NCBI RefSeq assembly: GCF_003315035.1
Contig: NZ_QNRE01000005.1
Span: 124,001-188,000, forward strand
Length of the DNA stretch: 64,000 nucleotides
Direction: 5' to 3'
DNA from: Nocardia puris
Lineage (GTDB): Bacteria > Actinomycetota > Actinomycetes > Mycobacteriales > Mycobacteriaceae
The notes beneath the pieces are model-generated. The model was not told the DNA's origin, ran no database searches, and saw only the letters and a list, made by a program, of their open reading frames with translations. Positions 8,739-17,700 of this stretch are shown here, piece by piece. The position numbers and the translations under genes are program-made. The number at the start of each line of letters is the position of its first letter. Within the stretch, counting starts at the first letter, position 1.

Positions 8739-10175
8739 ATGAGTGTTCTGCTCGTCGGGATTTCGCATCGCAGCGCGCCGGTCGCGGTGCTGGAGAAGGT
8801 GGCGATCACCGACACCGACCGGCCCAAGCTCCTGGATCAGCTGCTGGCCTCCACCCATGTGTCCGAGGCGATGATCGTGTCGACGTGCAACCGCGTCGAG
8901 GTGTACGCGGTGGTGGACGCCTTCCACGGCGGTCTGGCCGAGGTCGGCGAGCTGCTCACCGAGCACTCCGGGCTGCCGATGCCGGATCTGACCCGACACG
9001 CCTACGTCCGCTACAGCGAGGCCGCCGCCGAGCACCTGTTCGCCGTGGCCTCGGGCCTGGATTCGATGGTGGTCGGCGAGCAGCAGGTGCTCAGCCAGAT
9101 CCGCAGCGCCTACGCCACCGCCGACGCGCAGCGCGCCGCGGGCCGCACCCTGCACGAACTCGCCCAGCACGCCTTGCGCGTGGGCAAGCGGGTGCACACC
9201 GAGACCGGGATCGACCGCGCCGGCGCCTCCGTGGTGTCGGTCGCGCTGGACCGCGCGCGTGAAGTGCTGCGCGCGGGCACCGACCTGCCGCTGGAGACGG
9301 CACTCGAGGGCCGCACCGCCGTGGTGGTCGGCGCGGGCGCGATGGGCGGACTGGCCGTGGCGCACCTGTCGCGCGCGGGCATCGGCCGGATCATCGTGGT
9401 GAACCGCACCCTGGACAAGGCCACCCGCCTCGCCGAGACCGCCCGCACGCACGGCGTGGAATCCACGGCGCTGGAACTGTCCCGGCTCACCGAGGCCATG
9501 GCCGCCGCCGACGTCGTGATCACCTGTACCGGAGCGGTGGGCTCGGTCGTGACGCTGGCCGACACCCACCGCGCGCTGGCCGACCGCGACCGGGCCGAAT
9601 TCCCGGCCACCGAGCGCCCGCTGGTCTTCTGCGACCTGGGCCTGCCGCGCGATGTGGAGCACGCCGTGGCCGGCCTGCCCGGCGTCGCGGTGATCGACAT
9701 CGAGACCCTGCAGCGCGATCCGGCCGCGAACGCCGCGTCCGACGACACCGCCGCCGCCCGCTCGATCGTCGCCGACGAACTCGCGAAGTACCTGGCCGGC
9801 CAGCGGATGGCCGAGGTCACGCCCACCGTCGCGGCGCTGCGCCAGCGCGCGGCCGAGGTGGTGGAAGCCGAACTGATGCGGCTGGATTCGCGGTTGCCGA
9901 GCCTGGCCGATCCGGAGCGCGACGAGGTCGCGCGGACGGTGCGCCGGGTGGTGGACAAGTTGCTGCACGCGCCGACGGTGCGGGTCAAGCAGCTGGCCTC
10001 CACCCCGGGCGGGGACAGCTACGCCGAAGCGCTGCGCGAGCTGTTCGAACTGAAACCCGGTGCGGCACAGGCGGTTGCCGCGCCGATGGAGATCAGCGCG
10101 ATCGCGGGCGACGGCGCGGGCCTCGCCGACGATTTCACCGCGGGACACCTCGGCGAGGAGGGCAGGCCGGCATGA
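8739..10175 (+). CDS. hemA: Glutamyl-tRNA reductase
   Basis: A 478-residue enzyme that reduces glutamyl-tRNA(Glu) with NADPH to glutamate-1-semialdehyde, the first committed step of the C5 heme pathway. I start it at ATG 8739 ([20 protein letters not shown]), the family's normal N-terminus. [11 protein letters not shown] places the catalytic Cys at residue 50, as in studied enzymes. [15 protein letters not shown] is the NADPH site, and the C-terminal helices form the dimerisation domain. It overlaps hemC by 4 bases. The absence of a good Shine-Dalgarno and the repeat in front of it suggest coupling or an unusual leader. Confidence 0.97.
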   Translation: MSVLLVGISHRSAPVAVLEKVAITDTDRPKLLDQLLASTHVSEAMIVSTCNRVEVYAVVDAFHGGLAEVGELLTEHSGLPMPDLTRHAYVRYSEAAAEHLFAVASGLDSMVVGEQQVLSQIRSAYATADAQRAAGRTLHELAQHALRVGKRVHTETGIDRAGASVVSVALDRAREVLRAGTDLPLETALEGRTAVVVGAGAMGGLAVAHLSRAGIGRIIVVNRTLDKATRLAETARTHGVESTALELSRLTEAMAAADVVITCTGAVGSVVTLADTHRALADRDRAEFPATERPLVFCDLGLPRDVEHAVAGLPGVAVIDIETLQRDPAANAASDDTAAARSIVADELAKYLAGQRMAEVTPTVAALRQRAAEVVEAELMRLDSRLPSLADPERDEVARTVRRVVDKLLHAPTVRVKQLASTPGGDSYAEALRELFELKPGAAQAVAAPMEISAIAGDGAGLADDFTAGHLGEEGRPA

Positions 10176-11272
10176 CAGTCGTTCAGGAAGACGAAAACGT
10201 GACCGCTGACGGGACCAGGGCGCCGTGGCGCATCGGCACCAGGGGCAGCCTGCTCGCGCTGACCCAGGCGGGCACCGTGCGCGACGCGCTCGTCGCGGCC
10301 GGGCACCCGGCCGAACTGGTGGTGGTCAAGACCCCCGGCGACCTCTCCTCCGACCCGGTGCAGAAGATCGGCGTCGGCGTGTTCACCTCCGCCCTGCGCG
10401 ACGAACTCCTCGCGGGCGCCATCGACATCGCGGTGCACTCGTACAAGGATCTGCCGACCGCCCCGGACGAGCGGTTCACGATCGCCGCGATCCCGCCGCG
10501 CGAGGATCCGCGCGACGCGCTGGTCGCCCGCGACGGCATGGTGCTGGGCGAACTGCCCGCCGGTTCCCGCATCGGCACCTCCGCGCCCCGGCGCGCGGCG
10601 CAGTTGCGCGCACTCGGCCTGGGCCTGGAGATCCTGCCGCTGCGCGGCAATCTGGACACCCGGCTGCGCAAGGTCTCCGAAGGGGAACTGGACGCGGTGG
10701 TGGTGGCGCGCGCCGGCCTGGCCCGCATCGAGCGCCTGGACGCGGTGACCGAGGCGCTGGAGCCGGTGCAGATGCTGCCCGCCCCGGCCCAGGGCGCGCT
10801 GGCGGTGGAATGCCGCAGCGACGATCCCGATCTGGTCGAGATCCTGGCCCGCCTCGACGACGCGGCCACCCGCGCGGCCGTGCTGGCCGAGCGCACCCTG
10901 CTGGCCGAACTGGAAGCGGGCTGCACCGCGCCGATCGGCGCGCTGGCCGAGGTCGTCGAATCCCTCGACGACGACGGCCGGGTGGTCGACGAACTGTCGC
11001 TGCGCGCCTGCGCCGCCGCCCACGACGGTTCGGAGGTGCTGCGCGCCTCCGTGGTGGGCGCACCCGCCGACGCCGCCGAACTCGGGCGGGCACTCGCGCG
11101 TGAACTGCTCGATCTGGGGGCGCGCGATCTGCTCAGCGCCCCGGGCGAGGACGCCGAGGACGCGAGAGCGGAGGGCTCGCCGTCCGGTGCCGAGCCCCCT
11201 TCGCAAGAGCCGCGACCGGGCGCGGCCGACGGTCGTATCAGCAATCCCAGCCCAATGGAGAACAACCGATGA
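10172..11272 (+). CDS. hemC: Hydroxymethylbilane synthase (porphobilinogen deaminase)
   Basis: A 366-residue enzyme that polymerises four porphobilinogen units to hydroxymethylbilane. [23 protein letters not shown] and [12 protein letters not shown] are the active-site segments. [14 protein letters not shown] carries the Cys (residue 251) that binds the dipyrromethane cofactor. ATG 10172 overlaps hemA's stop; the first 17 residues are extra and a GTG at 10200 is another possible start. The last 40 residues are a Glu/Ala/Pro-rich tail absent from most family members. Confidence 0.97.
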   Translation: MTVVQEDENVTADGTRAPWRIGTRGSLLALTQAGTVRDALVAAGHPAELVVVKTPGDLSSDPVQKIGVGVFTSALRDELLAGAIDIAVHSYKDLPTAPDERFTIAAIPPREDPRDALVARDGMVLGELPAGSRIGTSAPRRAAQLRALGLGLEILPLRGNLDTRLRKVSEGELDAVVVARAGLARIERLDAVTEALEPVQMLPAPAQGALAVECRSDDPDLVEILARLDDAATRAAVLAERTLLAELEAGCTAPIGALAEVVESLDDDGRVVDELSLRACAAAHDGSEVLRASVVGAPADAAELGRALARELLDLGARDLLSAPGEDAEDARAEGSPSGAEPPSQEPRPGAADGRISNPSPMENNR

Positions 11273-12831
11273 GCCGAGCCACCAAGAAGCACCCCGGTCG
11301 GATCTTGTTCGTCGGGTCCGGCCCCGGCGACCCGGCCCTGCTGACCGTGCGTGCGCGCGAGGTGCTGGGGCGAGCCACACTGGCGTTCACCGATCCCGAT
11401 GTGGACAAGGGCGTGCTGGCGCTGATCGGCACCGCGGTCGAGGCGGACGAGGACGGCAACCGTCCGGTCGACGTGCGCCCCGCGCTGGGTGAGCCCGCCG
11501 AGGTCGCCAAGACCCTCGTCGCCGAGGCGCGCGCCGGACACGACGTGGTGCGCGTGGTGGCGGGCGATCCGCTGACCACCGATTCGGTGATCACCGAGGT
11601 CACCTCCGTCACCCGCTCGCACATGGTGTTCGAGGTGCTGCCCGGCCTGCCCAACGGCTCGGCGGTGCCCAGCTACGCCGGTATCGCGCTCGGCTCCGGG
11701 CACACCGAGGCCGACGTGCGCGGCGAGGTCGACTGGGCCGCGCTGGCCGCCGCGCCCGGCCCCCTGGTGCTGCACGCCACCTCCGGCCACCTGGCCGAGA
11801 CGGCGAGCGCGCTGGTGGAGCACGGCATGGCCCCGCAGACCCCGGTCGCGGTCACCGTGCGCGGCACCACCCGTCAGCAGCGCACCATCGAGGCCACCCT
11901 GGCCACGCTGAACAGCGCCGCCTCCGAACTGGTCGGCCCGCTGGTGGTGACCATCGGCAAGGTGGTCGCCTCGCGGTCGAAGATGTCGTGGTGGGAGTCG
12001 CGGGCGCTGTACGGCTGGACCGTGCTGGTGCCCCGCACCAAGGATCAGGCGGCGGAGATGAGCGAGCGGCTCGTCACGCACGGCGCCATCCCTATGGAGG
12101 TGCCGACCATCGCCGTCGAGCCGCCGCGCAGCCCCGCGCAGATGGAGCGCGCGGTGAAGGGCCTGGTGGACGGCCGCTACCAGTGGGTGGTGTTCACCTC
12201 CACCAACGCGGTGCGCGCGGTGTGGGAGAAGTTCGCCGAGTTCGGACTGGACGCGCGCGCGTTCTCGGGCGTGAAGATCGCCTGCGTGGGCGAGGCCACC
12301 GCCGACCGGGTGCGCGCGTTCGGCATCAACCCCGAGCTGGTGCCCTCGGGCGAGCAGTCCTCGGAGGGCCTGCTGGCCGACTTCCCGCCCTACGATGACG
12401 TTTTCGACCCGGTGAACCGCGTGCTGCTGCCGCGCGCCGACATCGCCACCGAGACGCTGGCCGAGGGCCTGCGCGACCGCGGCTGGGAGATCGACGACGT
12501 GACGGCCTACCGCACGGTGCGCGCCTCGCCGCCGCCCGCGGAGACCCGCGAGATGATCAAGACCGGCGGTTTCGACGCCGTGCTGTTCACCTCCTCCTCC
12601 ACGGTGCGCAACCTGGTCGGCATCGCCGGCAAGCCGCACGCCCGCACCATCGTGGCCTGCATCGGCCCCAAGACCGCCGAAACGGCCATCGAATTCGGTC
12701 TGCGCGTCGACGTGCAGCCCGAGGTCGCCCAGGTCGGCCCGCTCGTCGAGGCACTGGCCGAACACGCGGCCCGCCTGCGCGCCGAGGGCCTCCTGCCCCC
12801 ACCCCGCAAGAAGAGCCGCCGCAGCCGATAG
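11269..12831 (+). CDS. hemD: Fused uroporphyrinogen-III C-methyltransferase / uroporphyrinogen-III synthase
   Basis: A 520-residue two-domain protein coupled to hemC by an ATGA overlap. Residues 1-240 are the SAM-dependent methylase (SUMT/CobA) domain: [58 protein letters not shown]. From about residue 246 ([18 protein letters not shown]) the HemD domain follows, with [16 protein letters not shown] and [12 protein letters not shown]. The fusion closes the tetrapyrrole ring and can divert the product to siroheme or cobalamin. It is common in actinobacteria (Rv0511). The first methylase glycine loop is shorter than in stand-alone SUMTs, and that domain's activity is uncertain. The stop codon lies inside a 20-bp tandem repeat. 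Confidence 0.92.
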   Translation: MSRATKKHPGRILFVGSGPGDPALLTVRAREVLGRATLAFTDPDVDKGVLALIGTAVEADEDGNRPVDVRPALGEPAEVAKTLVAEARAGHDVVRVVAGDPLTTDSVITEVTSVTRSHMVFEVLPGLPNGSAVPSYAGIALGSGHTEADVRGEVDWAALAAAPGPLVLHATSGHLAETASALVEHGMAPQTPVAVTVRGTTRQQRTIEATLATLNSAASELVGPLVVTIGKVVASRSKMSWWESRALYGWTVLVPRTKDQAAEMSERLVTHGAIPMEVPTIAVEPPRSPAQMERAVKGLVDGRYQWVVFTSTNAVRAVWEKFAEFGLDARAFSGVKIACVGEATADRVRAFGINPELVPSGEQSSEGLLADFPPYDDVFDPVNRVLLPRADIATETLAEGLRDRGWEIDDVTAYRTVRASPPPAETREMIKTGGFDAVLFTSSSTVRNLVGIAGKPHARTIVACIGPKTAETAIEFGLRVDVQPEVAQVGPLVEALAEHAARLRAEGLLPPPRKKSRRSR

Positions 12832-13250
12832 CCAACGCCTTCGGCGATAGCCAACGCCTCCGGCGTATTGCTTGGCATTTGGAACTGATGCCACAGGCAC
12901 GGGTTGTGGTTTCGGTGGTTGATAGTCGCCTTCCGGGTGGTGCTGTGGTCGTGTGTGGGCTGTGGGGCTCAGGGTCGGCCGGTTGAACTGCGGCTGTTCA
13001 AGTGGTTGCGGCGGGGCGCTCGCGCCGGTACGACATCGGCATCACCGACGCGAGCGCCCCGGTCAAACACGTTCGGCCTATTGCCGCACCTGGAGTGTTC
13101 AGCGGTCACGGCCATGCTCGGCTGCAGATCCACAGCCGAACATGGCCCACACAGCCGGAGCACCGCCCCCTGAAGGGGCCCCACCAACGACCGCAACCAC
13201 AACCCACACCTGTGGCGCTAGTTCTAAATGCCAAGCAATACGCCGAAGGC
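12827..13250. repeat. Palindromic intergenic element (MITE-like) between hemD and hemB
   Basis: About 420 bases without a credible gene. A tandem pair of about 20 bp (12827-12846, 12847-12866) leads into a terminal inverted repeat of about 50 bp: 12857-12910 pairs with 13200-13247, including 20 identical bases CGGCGTATTGCTTGGCATTT. Inside are two further hairpins: 13013-13024 with 13049-13060 (GGGGCGCTCGCG), and 13110-13124 with 13133-13147 (GGCCATGCTCGGCTG, one mismatch). The layout resembles a non-autonomous mobile element or a structured regulatory RNA. No transposase is present. Confidence 0.7.
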
Positions 13251-13251
13251 G

Positions 13252-13524
13252 CTAGCGCCAGCGCATGAGGTTGCGGACCAGGCGGCAGGTGGCGTCGGAG
13301 GGTGGGCGGATGCCGACGAGTTCGGCGGTGCGCCTGATCTTTTCGTTGCTCGCCTGGGTGGGCAGGTAGACGCCCGAGTCGAGCAGGGCGATGCTCAACC
13401 GCATGGCCTTGAGCCTGCGGTTGTGCGTGACGTACCACCGGCGCGGACGGCCGGTCGGCAGCGGCCGCCGCTCCAGCGGCCGATAGGGCGTGATGGTCTG
13501 ACGGGTGGTTGCGGTCGCGGGCAA
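13252..13524 (-). CDS. Conserved hypothetical small basic protein
   Basis: A 90-residue Arg-rich protein, divergent from hemB. The start is a TTG at 13524 with a strong GGGGAGG 5 bases upstream, the best ribosome site nearby. The sequence is protein-like: RRWYVTHNRRLKAMRLSIAL, LDSGVYLPTQASNEKIRRTA, ELVGIRPPSDATCRLVRNLM. I recall no named domain. The last codons and the stop lie at the edge of the palindromic element, so the 3' end may have been shaped by its insertion. Function is unknown. Confidence 0.6.
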   Translation of the reverse strand: MPATATTRQTITPYRPLERRPLPTGRPRRWYVTHNRRLKAMRLSIALLDSGVYLPTQASNEKIRRTAELVGIRPPSDATCRLVRNLMRWR

Positions 13525-13693
13525 AACGTCCTCCCCTCGCGGTAGGGAACCCGGTGGATCCCCTCGAACACATCTTCGATTCTACGCGAGGGGTCCGACA
13601 AAAACCCCTGCCCGACAGGGATTCTCGGGTTCTTGCGCACACCCCCTGCGGCCGCTCGCGCGGGGGTTTCCCGGCAGGCGTATCGTGCGAATC

Positions 13694-14671
13694 ATGACCG
13701 GAATGGACCGCCCGCGGCGGTTGCGCCGAACTCCCGCTCTGCGTCGCCTCGTGGCCGAAACGACCCTGGAACCACGGCAATTGGTGCTGCCGATGTTCGT
13801 GGCCGACGGTCTGGCGGAGCCGCGGGAGATCGGGTCCATGCCCGGGGTCTACCAGCATTCGATGGACTCGCTGCGCAAGGAGGCGGTCGCGGCGGTCACC
13901 GCGGGCGTCGGTGGGCTCATGCTGTTCGGCGTCCCCAAGCCCGAGGACAAGGACGCCACCGGCAGCCTGGCCAGCGATCCCGACGGCATCCTCAACCGCG
14001 GCCTGCGCGCCCTGGCCGACGAGGTCGGCGACGCCACCGTGATCATGGCCGACACCTGCCTGGACGAGTTCACCGACCACGGCCACTGCGGCGTGCTGGA
14101 CGCCGACGGCGCGGTCGACAACGACGCCACCCTGCACCGCTACGTGGACATGGCGCTGGCCCAGTCGGAGGCCGGCGCCGATCTGCTCGGCACCAGCGGC
14201 ATGATGGACGGCCAGGTCGCCGCCGTCCGCCGCGGCCTGGACGCGGTCGGGCGCACCGACACCGGCATTCTCGCCTACGCCGCCAAGTACGCCTCCGCCT
14301 TCTACGGCCCGTTCCGCGAGGCTGTCGGCTCCTCGCTGCAAGGCGATCGCCGCACCTATCAGCAGGATCCTGCCAATCGCAAAGAGGCCCTGCGCGAGCT
14401 GGAACTGGATCTGGCCGAGGGCGCCGACATCGTGATGGTCAAGCCGGCCATGTCCTACCTTGACATCCTGCGCGACGTGGCCGACCGCTCCACCGTGCCG
14501 GTCGCCGCCTACCAGATCTCCGGCGAGTACGCGATGATCACCGCCGCCGCCGAGCGCGGCTGGATCGACCGCCGCGGCGCCGTGCTCGAGTCGCTGGTCG
14601 GCATCCGGCGGGCGGGCGCCGACATCGTGCTGACCTACTGGGCGACCGAGGCCGCAAACTGGTTGTCGTGA
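13694..14671 (+). CDS. hemB: Delta-aminolevulinic acid dehydratase (porphobilinogen synthase)
   Basis: A 325-residue enzyme that condenses two 5-aminolevulinate molecules to porphobilinogen. RPRRLRRTPALRRLVAET and LVLPMFVADGL form the N-terminal arm and first strand. MADTCLDEFTDHGHCGVL is the metal-binding loop. YAAKYASAFYGPFREA and VMVKPAMSYLDILRDV hold the two active-site lysines. ATG 13694 is preferred; a second ATG (13703) is possible and neither has a strong ribosome site. It is separated from hemD by the palindromic element and the small divergent gene. Confidence 0.97.
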   Translation: MTGMDRPRRLRRTPALRRLVAETTLEPRQLVLPMFVADGLAEPREIGSMPGVYQHSMDSLRKEAVAAVTAGVGGLMLFGVPKPEDKDATGSLASDPDGILNRGLRALADEVGDATVIMADTCLDEFTDHGHCGVLDADGAVDNDATLHRYVDMALAQSEAGADLLGTSGMMDGQVAAVRRGLDAVGRTDTGILAYAAKYASAFYGPFREAVGSSLQGDRRTYQQDPANRKEALRELELDLAEGADIVMVKPAMSYLDILRDVADRSTVPVAAYQISGEYAMITAAAERGWIDRRGAVLESLVGIRRAGADIVLTYWATEAANWLS

Positions 14672-15198
14672 CGAACCACCCTGGACCTATGGTCTTCGCT
14701 CCGCCCCCACAGCGCCCACCTATGCCCGAGGATGTTCGCACCGCACGCCAGGTGTGGTGGGTGATCGTCGTGTTCGGCGTCATCCAATTGATCGCTTCGG
14801 CGGTGTCGTCGCTGCAGAATCGCGACGAGCTCGAGCAGCGCGTGCTCGAACAGGGCCGTCAGAGCGACGCGAACTACGCCATGGCCACCGCCGAGCTGGT
14901 GGTGTCGTTGTTCCTGGTCGGCATGGTCCTGGCCGGTCTCGCGCTGGCCGCCGCCGCGCTGGGCGTGGTGCACCTGTTCGGCCGCGGCAAGCCGTGGGCG
15001 CGCACGATCCTCACCGTCGGGTCGATCTGGCTCATTCTGGGCGGCTTCCTCGCGCTGTTCTCCCTCGACACGGTCGTGGGCACGGCCTCGCTCATCGCCG
15101 GTGGCGCGACTATCGTGCAGGGCGTGCTGGCCGGTGGCGCGCTGTATCTGAGTTACCGTCCGGATTCCTCCGCATACTTCCAGGTGAACCGCAGGTGA
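14668..15198 (+). CDS. Four-helix membrane protein downstream of hemB
   Basis: A 176-residue protein whose GTG overlaps the hemB stop by 4 bases. Four hydrophobic segments are visible: VWWVIVVFGVIQLIASAV, LVVSLFLVGMVLAGLALAAA, ILTVGSIWLILGGFLALF and ASLIAGGATIVQGVLAGGAL, after a Pro-rich N-terminus. It matches the position of Rv0513, a predicted transmembrane protein. Function is unknown; coupling to hemB is the only clue. Confidence 0.8.
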   Translation: MTNHPGPMVFAPPPQRPPMPEDVRTARQVWWVIVVFGVIQLIASAVSSLQNRDELEQRVLEQGRQSDANYAMATAELVVSLFLVGMVLAGLALAAAALGVVHLFGRGKPWARTILTVGSIWLILGGFLALFSLDTVVGTASLIAGGATIVQGVLAGGALYLSYRPDSSAYFQVNRR

Positions 15199-15343
15199 AC
15201 GGCCGGGCATACCCCCGCCGAATTTGTCGCCGCCATGGCGCCATGTATGGTGAGGGTTGTCACAGTGGAACTGGGAACCGGTAGTTGTCGTTCGAGCGTT
15301 GCGCAAGCGTTGTCCAGATGGCTCCGGGGGATCGGAGGCATCG

Positions 15344-15463
15344 ATGCGAGTGGTGATCCAGCAGCCGCACAGCATTCGGCGAGACGTGCTCGTTCTCGGC
15401 CTGTTGATTCTGTTCGGTGTGGTCACCGTCGCACTGTTGCTGCTGCCCGGTCTGGTCGGCTGA
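15344..15463 (+). CDS. 39-residue single-helix membrane peptide
   Basis: ATG 15344 has GGAGG 5 bases upstream. The product has a basic N-terminus (MRVVIQQPHSIRRD) and one transmembrane helix (VLVLGLLILFGVVTVALLLL), ending PGLVG. The ribosome site and clean helix argue for a real gene despite the length. It lies in a run of small membrane-protein genes after hemB. Function is unknown. Confidence 0.6.
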   Translation: MRVVIQQPHSIRRDVLVLGLLILFGVVTVALLLLPGLVG

Positions 15464-15500
15464 ACCCACTCCCACCCTCGAGTCCGCGGGGTAGCGCCGC

Positions 15501-16001
15501 GTGACCGGGGAAGTCCTGTTCGCCGAGCCCGGCGCGCGCTGGCGTGCCGTCGCCTACGGCCCGATCATCTGCCTCGTCGTGCTGCTGATCGAAATCCGCA
15601 CCGGTGGTCAGGTCCACTGGTTCGCCCTGCTCTTCTGCGCGGTGCTGATCGCGGCGTTCGTCGCGCTGCAAGTCGTCGCCGGGCGCAGGCACGTGAGCGT
15701 CGAACTCACCCCGAGCGCCCTGCGCCAAGGCGCCGAGACGCTGCCGCTCTCCTCGATCGCCGCGGTGCTGCCGGACCGCGACGAGCAGTCCTGGAATGAT
15801 GAGGACTGGGAGTCCGCGCGGGCGCTGGGCGAACTGACCGGCGTGCCGCGCAGGCGCACCGGCATCGGCCTGCGACTGCGCGACGGCGGACTGGTGCAGG
15901 CGTGGGCCCGCGACCACCGCGGCCTGCGCACCGCCCTCACCGCGGCGCTGCGGACCGGGGCGGACGACGGCAAACCGGGTGAGAACGGAGCGGATGGGTG
16001 A
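15501..16001 (+). CDS. Conserved membrane protein with two N-terminal helices and a cytosolic domain
   Basis: A 166-residue protein starting at GTG 15501. Two helices (VAYGPIICLVVLLIEI and WFALLFCAVLIAAFVALQVV) are followed by a soluble domain that begins GRRHVSVELTPSALRQGAET. It looks like a PH-like/DUF3093-type arrangement, a membrane hairpin followed by a beta-rich domain; this is a structural guess. It overlaps the next gene by 4 bases, so the two are probably translated together. Confidence 0.72.
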   Translation: MTGEVLFAEPGARWRAVAYGPIICLVVLLIEIRTGGQVHWFALLFCAVLIAAFVALQVVAGRRHVSVELTPSALRQGAETLPLSSIAAVLPDRDEQSWNDEDWESARALGELTGVPRRRTGIGLRLRDGGLVQAWARDHRGLRTALTAALRTGADDGKPGENGADG

Positions 16002-16246
16002 ATCGGAGCGTCGGGATCGCACTCGGTGAAGCGGTGGTGGTCGTCGTCTGCCTGGTGCTGGCCGTGGTGTGCTGGGGCCGGGGTGTGGTCACCACCTCGT
16101 TCGCCGCTTTCGGTGACGTGCCCGCCTTCGACGCCACCCGCTACGTCGCCCCCTGGATCGCGCTCGCGGCGTTCCTCGTCGCGGTGGGCGGATTGTTCGC
16201 CATCGACGCCGTCGCGCGGGCCGTGCGCGAACTCACCTCGCGCTGA
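15998..16246 (+). CDS. Two-helix small membrane protein
   Basis: An 82-residue protein starting at GTG, overlapping the previous stop. Helix 1 is ALGEAVVVVVCLVLAVVCWG and helix 2 is APWIALAAFLVAVGGLFAID. The linker has GVVTTSFAAFGDVPAFDATR, which would face outside if the N-terminus is inside. The overlap suggests it forms a unit with the preceding membrane protein. Function is unknown. Confidence 0.7.
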   Translation: MNRSVGIALGEAVVVVVCLVLAVVCWGRGVVTTSFAAFGDVPAFDATRYVAPWIALAAFLVAVGGLFAIDAVARAVRELTSR

Positions 16247-16302
16247 GAACCTTTCGGCCCGGTGCGCCGTTTAGGGCGCGGGCGGGTGGGAAGATCCCCC
16301 AC

Positions 16303-16605
16303 ATGAACCAGACAAGTCGCGCGAAGCTCGTTGCGGGGGCGGCCGGCGTTCTGTTCGGCGTGATCGTCGCGGTTCCCGCGGCGTCGGCGCAGGCGCCGGG
16401 ATCTACGGGTACTCCCCAGGTGGTGTCGGCCGGTGCGCCGGGTGGTTCCGGGGCGTCGGCCGTGGAAATCACGCTGCCGGTGGAGGGTGTCGCCGCACCG
16501 GTCTACGCGCCGAGCGCGCCGCCCGGCCTGCTGAGCCTGCTCCCCGCGCCGCTGGGGTGCCTGGTGACCACGGGGTCGGCTGGATTCTGCGTCGGCATCA
16601 CGTAG
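16303..16605 (+). CDS. Small secreted protein
   Basis: A 100-residue protein with a clear Sec signal peptide: basic MNQTSRAK, hydrophobic LVAGAAGVLFGVIVAVPA, cleavage after ASA (about residue 29). The mature chain of about 70 residues is Gly/Pro/Ala-rich and ends GCLVTTGSAGFCVGIT with two cysteines that could pair outside the cell. I know no domain. A decayed copy of its 3' end lies just downstream. Confidence 0.72.
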   Translation: MNQTSRAKLVAGAAGVLFGVIVAVPAASAQAPGSTGTPQVVSAGAPGGSGASAVEITLPVEGVAAPVYAPSAPPGLLSLLPAPLGCLVTTGSAGFCVGIT

Positions 16606-16639
16606 GGCGGAGTCGGCGTTGCCGCTCTGCCTGCTCGGC

Positions 16640-16735
16640 GCCGCCGCCCGGCCGCTCGGGGTTGCCCGCGCCTCTTGCGTGCCCGGCGGCCGAGGGTCGG
16701 CCTCGATTCCGCGTCGGCATCACGTGGGGCGTCCG
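16640..16735 (+). pseudogene. Decayed duplicate of the 3' end of the preceding secreted-protein gene
   Basis: The bases TTCCGCGTCGGCATCACG at 16707-16724 repeat TTCTGCGTCGGCATCACG at 16583-16600, and the 75 bases before each copy share a similar GCGCCGCCCGGCC... pattern with gaps. In the copy the frame reads RFRVGITW instead of GFCVGIT and has no matching start or signal sequence. I read it as a tandem duplication remnant. Confidence 0.45.
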
Positions 16736-16860
16736 CCGTGCTCCGCACCCTGCACCACTATTTGAAGTGATCGCGATCCAGACTGCTCGGGCGGGTTTAC
16801 GATGGTTGGGCCGGCGATAGTCACGCCAAGACGCGATCGGTGCGGGAAGGTGTGGAACAC

Positions 16861-17085
16861 ATGCGTTGTGTCGCGTCGAAAATCATTGCGACCCTGGCAG
16901 TTTCGGCTGCGGTAGGTTTCGCCGCCGCACCTGCGTCCGCCGTGGGCCTGCCCTTGGCACCGGCCGCACCGCACCCGGTGCCCGTCTCCGACCTGGTGCC
17001 GGAGACCGGCTCGGCGGGCATCTTGAACGGACTTCTCTGCTCACTGCGCACCTTCTCCGCCGAACTGCCCTGCCGGATGACCTGA
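16861..17085 (+). CDS. Small secreted protein (Cys-containing)
   Basis: A 74-residue protein. ATG 16861 is chosen over a GTG at 16840 because it gives a normal signal peptide (MRCVASKIIATLAVSAAVGF, cleavage after ASA near residue 26). The mature chain carries LLCSL and LPCRM, two cysteines at the C-terminus. It resembles many small mycobacterial and nocardial exported proteins of unknown role. It belongs to the same cluster as the secreted protein at 16303. Confidence 0.65.
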   Translation: MRCVASKIIATLAVSAAVGFAAAPASAVGLPLAPAAPHPVPVSDLVPETGSAGILNGLLCSLRTFSAELPCRMT

Positions 17086-17149
17086 CGGTCGTCCCTATCC
17101 GGAGGTCGGAGCAAGTCGGGTTATTGCCGCGAGCAGAACCGTTAGTGAA

Positions 17150-17536
17150 TCAGCTGGTCCAGTTCTGATACACGTCGAGCACACGTCCGTTGCGCGTGCC
17201 GGGGGCGTTCACGTAGACGGTGACCGTCCCGTCGGGGTGACTCGCGGATTCCGCGATCACCTGACGCAATGACGCGTGCACGCCGCCGTTCTGATCGCGA
17301 TAGATCTGGGTGTCGTCGTGCAGACCCGCGCCAATGCGGTTCAGCGGCACGAACATCGACACCACCGCGGGCACCGGACCACCCGCCAGCGCGACGGTTT
17401 CCTCGTGCGTGAGTCGCGCGCCGACGCGCCCCTGGTCGGGCTCGGCGATGGGATCGGCCGCCGCGGCCGTGCCCGCGCCCGCGAATCCGGCGGTGAGCAG
17501 TGCGAGAAGAGCCGAGCTGACGAGCGCGAACCGCAT
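17150..17536 (-). CDS. Secreted hypothetical protein
   Basis: A 128-residue protein on the minus strand with an N-terminal signal (MRFALVSSALLALLTAGFAG, cleavage after AAA near residue 27). The mature part reads like a small folded domain without cysteines: RVGARLTHEETVALAGGPVP, DTQIYRDQNGGVHASLRQVI, VTVYVNAPGTRNGRVLDVYQ. It lies divergent from hemL. No family recognised. Confidence 0.75.
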   Translation of the reverse strand: MRFALVSSALLALLTAGFAGAGTAAAADPIAEPDQGRVGARLTHEETVALAGGPVPAVVSMFVPLNRIGAGLHDDTQIYRDQNGGVHASLRQVIAESASHPDGTVTVYVNAPGTRNGRVLDVYQNWTS

Positions 17537-17700
17537 GGTGAGCCCTCCCGGGAGCTAGCTGCTGCGACGATCACAAGAGGGTACGCAGCGGCCGCGCGCG
17601 GTTCACCGAACTCGCGGTCCGTGGCGTGTTGCTGCGGTGCGCGTCACTCTCCTACACCCTGTCGTCGACCGGCCGCGCGGGTGCTGCGACACTGGAGGCC

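Noticed and set aside
12904..13268. Short plus- and minus-strand frames inside the palindromic element
   Set aside because: They have no ribosome sites and no protein-like composition, and the DNA is explained by hairpins.
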